Source: Glandiceps talaboti (Eukaryota > Hemichordata > Enteropneusta > Spengelidae). From it: DNA of 62,000 bases. A program made the translations under genes and the position numbers. The DNA lies in NCBI RefSeq assembly GCF_964340395.1, contig NC_135555.1, positions 21,446,447-21,508,446 of the forward strand, given 5' to 3'. Positions within the stretch are counted from its first letter, which is position 1, and each line of letters begins with the position of its first letter. The notes under the pieces are model-generated. The model saw only the letters and a program-made list of their open reading frames with translations, searched no databases and was not told the origin of the DNA. Of this stretch, positions 34,181 to 45,900 are shown one piece after another.

Positions 34181-34900
34181 ATTTGATCGTACATTGAAAC
34201 TTAACAGCTATGTGCCAATGTGTACTGTTTTAATCTTCCCCTTTCCCTAATATTTCGACTGTGTACCAATCACAAAGAGATAGAAGGGAACACCGCATTG
34301 ATTTTGAGTCGAGTCATGAAAACAAGTACATCGAGAACGATGACGTTGCACCTCCGCTAAGCACTGTTCAGATTGAATAAAAGCGAATTTAATACTTACG
34401 AATAGTTATATTTTATGAAATAACACATAATCTTACAATTTCTTCCCACTCAACCTCTTACTTGGTGAGTAAATTTCCCATTAAAATTGATTATGAATGT
34501 TAAATGATAATATTATAACAACGCTATTACGTGGTGAATATGTTCAGACGACCTTTGAATTTCAGTAAGGTCTCTGAATTAATGACATCGAAATATTTAT
34601 TGCGATTTCAGTGTCGAAATTATGTTGTTTTTATCCATGGTACCCGAGTTCGACGAAAGAAACCGAACGTTTTCCGAGAACGACAGTAGTACCTGTAGAG
34701 ACACCTGTTGATTCCATTGAGTTTCTGTTTCATTTCGTCACTTTGACTTGTTCGTGTTCACTGCACAGCTCTGTATAGCACCTGTACGAAGAAAAACAAC
34801 CGTTCTTGTTCACGTCACTGTTTCTTTCTGTCCCCTTATTCCCTTTTTTCCTTGTTTAGTTCAAATATATGATTTTAGAAATCCTGTGTTAGGTTAAGCA
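34181..34900. other. Intergenic, nothing recognised
   Basis: No conserved frame. Moderate CpG. Confidence 0.4.
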
Positions 34901-34904
34901 CATT

Positions 34905-35135
34905 CTTTTGTTTCAGGTAACTGGGAGGCTTCTTTTGCAAAAAAGAAGCAAAATATTTGCACGCGTCGTCGCGTCCCTGTCACAGCTCGCATTCGGACAC
35001 GCGTACGCGGCGTCCGAAACCACAGCCCAACGCCGAATGATAGACAGAAAGGCGAATATTAATAAACCTTTCAATTTTGTCTTTGGGCAAGCTGTCAAGC
35101 GAATCATAAATGAAATAAAACGCAGATACTAAATT
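34905..35135. promoter_or_regulatory. CpG-rich island with perfect RUNX-type site
   Basis: A 230-bp block begins at an acceptor-like 'ttgtttcag' and holds dense CpG (acgcgtcgtcgcgtcc, acgcgtacgcggcgtcc). It also has the small palindrome gcttcttttgc-aaaaaagaagc and AAACCACA (RUNX consensus on the minus strand) at 35017-35024. The block is open for 74 codons on the plus strand (34908-35132) without any domain I know. I favour a regulatory element or a non-coding first exon; a short lineage-specific exon is possible. Confidence 0.3.
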
Positions 35136-36450
35136 CGATTGTGGTTAATGTGTGGGTGGATGTCTTTCCTCTGGTTAGTCATTGTGTTCCAAGCGCTTTT
35201 AACTTCCCATATGCTTTCATTCAAACTCTATTTTAATTTGTTATGCATGATTTGTCATTGTTTGACCTGACCGTTCCCCCTATAAACTCCGTTATACTGG
35301 AATTCAACAAGCTGAGTTTTTCTTTTTGGTCTCTTTTTGGTCTCATCAGGGATACAAAATAGGAGAAAACTGAAAACAAAACAAATATCATCGCAATATC
35401 GACGGGAACTGTGGACCATGATGTACACCTTGATGCAATTGTAATATTACAATGACGTCGTTGGCAGTACGAAGTTATTGTACGCAGTGATCTTGGAAAA
35501 ATAAACAACCTGGTCTACATACGTGGATTTTTTTCTCGGGAAAAATATATGTATAAGCTCTTATTGTAGAGTCATCAGTATTCGCCACGCGTTATAATGT
35601 GAATATCTAACAGTGACTGGATATTCCTTAAAAATAAATAAACTTGGGGCAGATTACAATTGAATATTGATGTGTCTGTCAGGTGGTACTGAGACTCATA
35701 GCTCAAAGTGATAAATTTTAATGGCGTTTCCTATAAGTCGCCAATGCTCTGCTTCAAAGCTTTCAATGTAAAAACAGTAACGACCCTAACCCTTGTCAGA
35801 ATCTGATTACCCCGTCCCAGTCCTCACGTCAATTTTTCAAATTAACACTTTTCCAGAGATATCATATTTATTAACTTGTTTTTGGTAATCATTTTTAAAA
35901 TATCGCAGCGTGGTGTTTATTCGCGTATGAGTTTGTTGGTTTGAATTCGTATCTGGTTGAGAGAGATAGTCGGCACGTGCGCCTATTCAATAAACGAAAT
36001 ATAAATGTGGTCCATTAAGACACAACACAACTATTATTATTTTAACACTGTGATCTTACGGTAGTTAGGATTCTCCTCAAAAACGATGAACGATAGTTTC
36101 GTACGTGTGCCACCGATTTATCGTTGCTTGTCGACAAACGTGCGGGTACACGCATCCGGGTATACATTCCTACCTACAACCGAGCTAGATACCACGCCGC
36201 CCAACGCGTCGTGAGTTGTGGATCTTTTTCGCTCAGAGCTTCGTCCAAGATTTGTAAATATTTTTAACAACATAAAAATAGTAATATTACGCGACTGTCC
36301 CACGCACGTTGTTTATCATATCACACAGTTCTCTCGTGTTTGAAGACGCCAATACAGCAGGTAAAAGACGTGAATTAATTATCGATGAAGGCTTCTTTAA
36401 TAAACCTGCCCCCACGCGTCAAATATTGCTTACTTGCAGGAGTTTTAGCG
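35136..36450. other. Intergenic upstream of CBFB, nothing recognised
   Basis: CpG-rich, repeat-poor. No conserved frame. Confidence 0.4.
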
Positions 36451-36469
36451 AATCATAACATGCTTGGTT

Positions 36470-36895
36470 ATCGAAAAATGAAACCAATGAGCTTGCACTG
36501 TGGCTTGGGTGATTATCTTCCACGTGGAAATTAGAATAACAAATTAGCCCCACGCCTTTTATGGTGATGACTGTTTTCCGAGAACCACCGACAACTTGTT
36601 TACTGTTCGATAATCTTCGGAAACCAATCATAACAGTTGACGTCGATCCCGAACAGGCACCGAACAATACGAGTGGGAAGACTTCCTAATTAGGAAAGTA
36701 TCGTAATAACGTGTCCTTGTTTATCTCGTTCGTTCAGCCAATCATGACGAGCCATGTGATTTCAGAGGCGGAGCCTAAATATTACATGAACTCGCGTTTG
36801 GATGAATGGACACTTTGACAGCCTGCGATGTCACTCTAGTAGTTCCCACACAACGCTCACCTAGTAGTGTTTTTATACGTTTTGAGGAGTACACC
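36470..36895 (+). promoter_or_regulatory. CBFB: CBFB promoter and 5' UTR
   Basis: Three CCAAT boxes (36484-36488, 36624-36628, 36738-36742), a CRE-like TGACGTCG at 36638-36645 and a GC-box-like gaggcggagcc at 36765-36775 lie within 430 bp before the conserved start codon. No TATA box was seen. The pattern suits a TATA-less, CpG-rich, NF-Y-type housekeeping or developmental promoter. The transcription start is probably between 36745 and 36800, by inference from box spacing. Confidence 0.55.
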
Positions 36896-36973
36896 ATGCC
36901 GAGGGTAGTACCGAACCAGAAGGAGAAATTTGAAAGCGACGAACTTTTCAGAAAACTCAGTCGCGAATGCGAG
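36896..36973 (+). CDS. CBFB: CBFB coding exon 1
   Basis: 26 codons, MPRVVPNQKEKFESDELFRK then LSRECE, with donor GAG|gtaggt. The ATG has A at -3 (acaccATGc), and MPRVV is the universal CBF-beta start. An in-frame ATG 90 bp upstream (36806) would add 30 residues unlike any CBF-beta, so the inner start was chosen. Confidence 0.95.
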
Positions 36974-39900
36974 GTAGGTGTACGGTATACTGGATACTAG
37001 TTGGCGGTCAGTGATCGACTGTAGCGCTGAACGCTCGTAACCCGGAAGTAGCGTTCGATCGGTATTGGACTTGCACACTACACTGTGCAGTATTAGAAAT
37101 AGAGTATTGATATTGGTGACCGAAACTATACTGCGACAAATATGCTGACGAGTCCAACCTTCGCTCTCGTTCGCAGGTCAGATATACGGGTTTCAGGGAC
37201 AGATCACTCGAAGAAAGACAGGTGCGATTTCAAACGGGATGTAGGGAGGGACACTCGGAAATCGTAAGTATACGTTTCTTGTCGCATCTCCGTGCACGTT
37301 GCGTTGACACATTACGTTACATTAACGATAGTGAATCACATTTATTAAGCCATCCCCAATTTTATTAATCTCGTATCTTTTGAGTACCGTTATGTCAACA
37401 ACAAATGTGCCCGCTATGTTTTTAATTTAGTATTTGTGTTTGTTTTTATTTTCCCCTTCTTGCCAGGCATTCATCGGAACGGGTACAAATTTACATTTAC
37501 AGTTCGCAGCCAACGCTTGGAGCGATAATAAGGCTGACAAAATTCCAACCAAAGAATTTGTAGACTTCGATAAAGAAGCGGGGAAGGTAAGATTTTCATG
37601 GAAAGTGGGGCAAGGACCCAGTTTATCCTTCAGTGTTTTGTTTTCATTATTTTTTGGTAACGCGACTTCGAGAGGCGATGAACATGTAGTGTAGTTAGGA
37701 TGGGTAAACACTTCTGACTACAGGGGCGGATGAACAACCACGGTGTGTGCAACGTGTATTGCCTACGATGTAATATTTTCTTGGATCGTCGATTGCACAA
37801 GACTTCGAGGGGTCAGTGCTTCCCTGTGGTATTTCAATCCGTACTCATATGACTGGTTACTGGTGCATGTCGTGATGAATTAGTATCGTTCATTTCCCAC
37901 CAAATTCTTCAGCTCTTCATCCGACAGCGTTGATGAAGTGTGGGCGATGTATATAAAGTTACACACAGGTGTATTGGAGTTTGACACACAAAGTACCTAA
38001 AAAGTAGTACATGTCCGCGAGAACCAGCATATAACATTCTTGTCCACACCAAGTAAGTCATTGACCTTCAAAGACCAATTGTTGCCTTATTATTCATCGG
38101 GGAGGTATATATACCGAACATATATTTTTCCCCGGCCCAACCCACACGTTGAGTACGATTTGTCAGGGACGTCTGACCCACGTTGTGTAATTCATCCGTC
38201 TCTAGAACATTTAAAGATGCCAACTTCACTATCCTGTCGTGAATGGATCGAAATTATTGATCTCAACATTCCCTCTATCGATACAATTGACAGTGATCAA
38301 TAATAGATAGATTGATGCCACCAATGATATTCCAAGTTGAATCTGTATATTGCACTCGACTGTTTGGCATTTCGTGTTCAGCAACAAATCGATTACTCAA
38401 TACGTGTACATGTGAATGAATGAATAGGGAGCGGAGACGGACGTCCGGTCCGTATGATTTGTCGACCCGCACAGTAAACCTTATTGCTGTCGCTGGATTC
38501 CATTCCGCTCACCATTGTTTTCACGAATTCGGCAGTTGTTCTAGTTTTCGTTATTGATTCATTCTTTTACCCTTTACTTCAGCATTTTGTTAGAGAACAG
38601 CGATATAGAAGTTGTAAATGGTCTATTGGAAAACAATCATGGCGTTCAAAAATTGACTCATTGCTGGTGGCACAGCGCCAATATTTCCCCTGTTCTAGCG
38701 TCTGACACTACTCCAACCCTGCCATGAACTACATATTTCATTATTACATAAGTAATTTATGTCTTGAAAGTCGTTAAAACCCATCTACTTGACGTAATCT
38801 GCGGGCGCTGAGGATGTCGGTACCCTTTCGCTGTCGCGAGCAATTTCGCTTACACAACTCAGAACTATGTCAGTCGTTGCCTCACGGTGACATGGCCTCT
38901 TCAGCGACCCACATTCCTGGAAACAATTTGAATCATTTATGATAATAAACAGTTATGAACATTTAATTAAGGTATCTCTTCCCCCTCTATTTGTTTCGTA
39001 CGTTCATTAATGCCAAATACTGCGAGACATGGTGGGAGAAAAATGATTGTATACGAAGGAGATAGCAGAGCTGTCACATCCCCTGACTAATAAGTATGGC
39101 GGCCAAAAAACACCATCCATCCCTATTTGAACAGCGTTGACATTCTGGAAATTGTCCAAAAAGTTGCGTATTTGCTTCTCGAATTTCCGCTTGTAATAAA
39201 CTGTAGCTGAGTTTAATTTGAACCTTGTACATCCAAATGTACGAAACGACAGAGCAAGATTACGAAAGTGTCCATATACCATAGTAAGCTATAGCCGGGG
39301 TCGTCAATTCGAGACTTAAATGACCGGCCCCGCGGTTGTATCAAAATGATCGACGTATACATAAATCTCAACTACGATGTTCAATTGTTGTTCATAGAAA
39401 GAAAACAAGCCATTGAATTATCCTTACAGTGAAATAATAAAATATTTCGTATATACATGTTGTGAAAACTGTTCAGAGTTTCTCAAATACATTACTATAA
39501 TATTAGACGTACGTGCCGTGCCATTCTAAGACTATCGTAATAAATAATGCAGGAAACGACTTTGAGTCATTGTACATGGTATAAGACGTTGTAATTGGAA
39601 TACAATAGACTCATAAACTAGTTACCTTCAAGTAATAGCATCTGTGAACGTAGGTTTCCTTGGTTATGCTACAGAAAGTTATTATTGGAATCGATCCCCA
39701 CTAGCGACAACAGAAATAATGGCCGGAGATACCGATTACGATAGGGTATGCTATTGGGAGAATTGTTACAATGGCCCGAGATGTGCAGCTCTATCGTAGT
39801 CTGTGGCGATTGCAAGATTCGAATGTACTCAAAGAGTTTGACCATTTAATTTTCATAGTTTCAAGTGTTTTTTCAACAATACTTCTCAGCAAATCGACTT

Positions 39901-42900
39901 CTGATGTTTTGTTATTGTATTTTTACAAAAAAATATGAGTACTTTTGATGTTACATGTATAGCTAAGAATTTTGAAGCCCAGCAACAAGAAGGAGGAAAG
40001 GAAAGTTAAAATTATCAAAACATCTAACAGGTATCGTCATGAAAGAAATGATTTAAAAATCCCCCGAAAAATAAGTTGCAATATTAAAAACACTTTAATG
40101 TGATATAGGTGACAGATTTATAGTTTTGCCAGCAGTAGACAACATCCAAAGAATAGCAACGAAAATATAAAGTTTGCTTCCTATATATACCTTGGTTGAA
40201 AGAAGGACATTTTAGTTATTGTCACAACTGTCAATATATCCGCAGCCTAAACTAACCGACTTGTGTCTGTTCATAGCAATATACCCAACGGCACTTAGTA
40301 CCCGAGCTCGGTTTGTTTCCGATTACGACGATCTGTTTTCGTCTAATTTTGTGTTTTAATAGTCATAGAAACAAGAAATCAAACAGAATTACACTTTCAT
40401 GTAGACTTTCCTCTTCGACATATTCGTTAAAATAATAAGTAATTTGATAGTATTGAATTTCTCGACCAGAGAAATCGCAGACCTAAGTTTTATTTTAGTC
40501 ACATTTCTATTATTTAATTATGTGAAAAGATCGTTCGTCGAAATCGGAAAAGAAAACCCCCGTCGGATTGTAAGTGCCTGTCGGAGCATGTACAGTCTCC
40601 CCAATGGGGCTGACATGACAACCCTGTCATGGACTACACGGAAGCTTGAACATTCTGTAAGGTATAGGAGAAAAACCTTTTTTCAAAAAGTTTGATTCCC
40701 ATCAAAAATTGGTTTACGACTCATCATTTGACAAAAAATCCTATTATGCGAGTCTAGTACGGAGTATTTTTTATTTCATAAAGTAGAGACGAAGTATATC
40801 TTTTAGTCTTATTTCTCATCTTCCTTGGGGTTAGAACTCATCCTTGAGAGTAGAAAAGAAAGTCACATACACATATCAAACGTATATTAGTACACCAAAG
40901 TCAAATACAAAGTATGTGATACTGTGAGGAGGTTATAGCTATAGATATAGGTGTACAAAAAACTATTGTGCGAACGACACACGATATCGATATTACGAAG
41001 AATATTTCCAGAGGCTTGGGCCTCGAAGGGTGTGTAACTTTTGTACACACCTTCAAGTTGGTACGTGTATATTTATGGTCCTATCCTTAAATAGACGTGA
41101 TTGCTTGAGCTCTAACTTAAAAAAGATAGAAAAGCAATAATCAGGAAAATATAAAACATGATTTCTTGGTGGCCAAAATCACATATTTCAGAATGCGAAC
41201 GAGCACAAATAAAGTTTAGTGAGAATCCAGCTATATCAAAATGTATATAAAGCGTTCGTACCTCGAGCGAATACTGTCTATCTCTTGTTTCTGTACCGTT
41301 CAAAGGGGTCTTTTTTAAAAGATTACTCACAAACACCTACCAGAATCAAAAAAATAATAAAGAAACACATTTTATATCAAATGGAAGGGATGAAAACTGG
41401 ACCTGTGTTGGTTCATAACGAATCTCAGTAGCACAGGACATCTACCGTACCGTAGGTGTAGGGATAGTCAACTCCGAGAAAGGAAAACTCGAAAGCAATC
41501 ATTGCTACTGGTTAAATGATTAAAAACATATTTTTACTAAGTTGCAATAAGTACATGAAGTATCCATTTCACAAAACTATACGTTATATTGACATCGATC
41601 ACCTGTACAGTTTAGGAGAGAGCGAGAGTTAACATTTAAATGGTGAAGTTGACTCTGAACGCGTGTAGATATATATTTATGGAAACTGCCTAGAAAACTG
41701 CTCTATAACGTTGTCTCCAGTTTCGTAAGTTATTGTCAGCGTGGTTTGGGATTGGTGCCCGATGTTTTAATATACATATTTTTCATGTATGAAAAAGCGA
41801 TGACAAATGTGTCTTGAAACCCGAATCTCGCGGAAAGGCACTTCTCGGTGAACAGAGAATGATATAGCACCAAGAACGACTGAGCTACCGACGAAAGCGA
41901 GCAATGAAATCACGAGAATTTTAACACCGAATCGACCATAAAGAAATTTAGGAGTTATTGCAAAAACTTATCGATGTCATTTTTGTTGTTTTGAAAATGA
42001 AAAAATAAGCAGTCTTCAGCATTAAATCCTACTAGAAATAAACCAAAAAAACGTTTCGACACGGAACACGTCAAGTCCTAAAACCCGACGTCGCACTTTT
42101 GGTAGTCTGTACACTAGCTTTGAAACGTAACATGTTCGAGTGTGTAAAACATTGATTCGTAATTTTTGATCGAGTTAATGAATCGAAGTAACACAAAACA
42201 TATAACTGTTATGTTATGATGTACCCGTTTAATAAAGACTGTCGAGGAAGAACGGTTTAGGAATCCTACTACAAAATAACGTAGTACAGTTATTTACAAT
42301 GACAACGGTATGCTTTTAGTACAGTGAAAAAACAACAGTCCGCACTGCAGTGTTATGGCATTTATAGGAGCCACCACGACGTAGTCGACGCGATAACCAA
42401 CGAAAATATGCCTTTGCCTTGACACGACTATGAATGCTAGTGACAAAAATATCATAACATGTTATTAAAAATCGAAATTATATAAAGAATGCCCCGTTTG
42501 TTTGAAAATCGGAACCTTGACACAAGATTTACCTACTGTTGGCAATGAGGTGCTCGATCTGGAAAAATGCGGTTCGACTTCGAGTCATTGAAACGGGTTT
42601 TAGGCTGACAGGATGTGGTCGGACAGGAAAAGAAGTGCATTTGTTCACTGCCAAAAAGTTATTTGCGAAAAGAAAACCCACACCCTTAGCTTCTTTAAAT
42701 ATGACAGTATACCATTGTAAAACAATCTGGGGTTTGAAGTGCCAAAGTTTCTCTTTTTTTGTGCAAGAAATACATCGTCGGAGAGGACGAAAACGTTGAT
42801 TCGTATAGCCCGATGAAGTAGTGATCTGTCGGCGGCTAAAGTACATGTAGACCACCAAAATGTCGAAAGTAATTTCTCAAGTCAGATTATTCGTGTACGA

Positions 42901-45900
42901 GTAATTTTCAAATAAGTAATGTCTTAGCAGGATGACGTCGGACAGAACTTGAACTCGCCCAGACAAATGTACAATATAAAGGTTTTTGAAGATGACTAAG
43001 ACAACTTTTGCATGTACAGGAAAATGTGTTTATACTTATTTCCGACACATTTGTGTCTGCAAATAGGCTATCATTTTTTTCTTAGCTTTGGCACACCCAT
43101 GACTTGTAAAAGTATTGTTTTGTAGAATATCTGTGTAACTATGTAACTAAATGACCAATTACTTGTTAGCTAATGAAGTAAATAAATGGAGATACCATAA
43201 ACTAGGTGAAAAGGAGAAAAGTTGAAACAATTCTGATCAGATTGAACTCTTATTCTGATTACGATAAATTTAAGAAATAAATAGCTATTTTGAAAATAAC
43301 TATGGATCTGGTCCCAAGAATACAGTTTTCTCTTTTGAAAAAATAGAATTTAAAAGTGATGAATTCATGACAGATATATAGTTGTATCTCAATTAAAACA
43401 GGGAGTATAACTTCATGAATTATGAAATGGTAGTGAAATAGTGGTGCAATTATTGATTTATATTTAATATTTCATTTATAGGTTCACTTGAGATCACAGT
43501 TTATACTCAATGGAGTATGTGTTGTATACAGAGGATGGATGGATTTAGACCGACTTGACGGTGTAGGCTGTCTTGAATTCGATGTTGAAAGAGCACAGGT
43601 GAGTGGATATTTACAAGTAAACTATCTTATCACTGAATTTTTATAGTTTGATTTGTTGAAAACTAGTAGACTTACGATTGTAATTTCAACACAAACTGTG
43701 ATCGATCCAAATGTTAAAATTGCGATTTCTTTGGAGTAAAATGTATTTTCTGCAAATTTTGTAAAATTTGTGAATTGCCACCAGTGAGTTCTGATATTGA
43801 AAATGGATCCAAAATGTATGAGTGTTCAGAATATACAGAGTTTAGGCAGTGATGCTTGGGTTTGAATGGTGACAGGGTGAGAAACCAGACAAATAGTATG
43901 TGTAGGAATTTGTAAAGTCCAAGGTCACGAATTCACTCATGGTAAATCATGCTGAAGGGAAATCCATTCTTTAGTTACAATTTAAATTCTCTCTCCTTTT
44001 CAATCATTACAACACCTTAGTCCAAGACAGATCGATCTTTGTCAGCATTTGAAGTGAATTTGCCATTAAAACTCTCGACGATGAGTTGGAATTGTTGAAA
44101 AGGTCTTTCCAGTGTAGAGATAGTTTACTTAAATGTGTCCCCAAAAAATGTGTAAAGAAACTGTTCATTTATGCAAATATATTTCAGTGTCTTAAACTGT
44201 CAATCAAAAATATATCAGGAACTATAAAACACTATTCTCACATTTAATGTCACAATGAAATTACATGGGTATTGTAAAAAAATGGACTTTCATGTTGTTC
44301 ACTAATAACCTTCAATCTCAGATCTCAAAATTTATATTTGCAAGATTTTTTTAAGCAAATCCTTTCAAAAATCAAATTTCATATTCCAAAAATCAAATTG
44401 CAGATATTAAAACTTTGATATTGTAGTTCATTGATTCAGTAGCCATGTTTGTTACTGAAATCAACTCTCACTAGGCCACACGGAAAAACTCAAATTTCCA
44501 TTTTTATAAATCAAGATGTAGTACATTCTTGTATTTCATATTGATATATAGTGTTCTTCAGCATGTCTTTTTAAAGAAAAAAACCCAAATTAAGTCGACC
44601 TATGTTTATAAAATCTGTCATCAAAAGTCATACCTTTTAGAATAAGTCTTAAATTGTAATCATTCGTATTCATTTAGACATATATGTCACTACTTCTACT
44701 CATCATCTTCATCTCTGTGACGTCAGTGAATTGGAAACATTCGATGTTTCATTTCTTAAAATAATGCATAGGTTCATTTCTAACAAAATGTATTTTTGAG
44801 TAATATATGAAGATTTGATTATTTAGACAACTTCAGATTATAAATATGATGGAACAATGATTTGTTAGGGATGAAGAAGTCATGATATTTGTTTTAAACA
44901 TTTTCAGTAAGCAAATTGCGTAGTGTCGGTTTACGTTTCTGGAGGATGTTGTTAAGCTTAAACTTGACAATCTCAGGATTAGACATACTGTAAAGTCATA
45001 ATTTATGCATTTTAACCACACATTGTAGATTGCTTGAAAAAAAATATTAATAATTTGCTGAAAGCTAAATGGCTTAACCATGAGATTTGAGACCATTGTG
45101 GGGAGGGGCGTGTGAGACAAGGAACAGTTTTAATATTTGAAGACGCGTACAAGCTATGGCCACCTTAGCGATATGTACACACATTGTATGCTAATTGGGA
45201 TGTATTCTGTAGTACTCTAAACAATAAGCAAGGTTGATTTTATGACTAATCTATTCATCACTAGCAGTACATCCAAAACAAAAGATGACCTTAACAGCAT
45301 TCAATGCTTTGGAATTTTTGGGAGCACAATTTGAGTAGTTCTTTGGGGAAATGGCTTTAATCTATTTTTTTCAAGTCTGTAGTCATTTATAAAGATTTTC
45401 CCAATTAACAGATATTGTAATGACTAATCATTCAGTGTGTCACACAGAAATGGTGAACAATGATCCGTTTATGTGTTTTAGTATCTTGTTCGTCTTTTCC
45501 ACTTCTGAAGCTAGAGTTAGGCATCTGCCATTTTGTCACTTTTGGAAAAAATAATTTGAATTGGAATAATGAGAATCAATCATTTGCATATCAATGAATC
45601 TACAATTCTGAGAGACTCTTTAGTCTATAAAAAATATGAAGCATTTGGATTCATATTTCTACAAATGTAGAAAACTAATGATAGATGAACGTCGAAAATG
45701 ATCGATACAGGTTCATTATCTCTGTTGATCTTTATTTCTCTGTTTATACTTTGAGATAACATAGATATGCAATAATTATTCAATGTAGAATTCTCAGAAA
45801 CATAAATAACAGATGATAGATGTCTGTGCAGTTGTTAAATTTGAATTTGAGTTTGATGACAATTGAAATAGGTTGGCAGCCATATTGGATTATTGACTTA

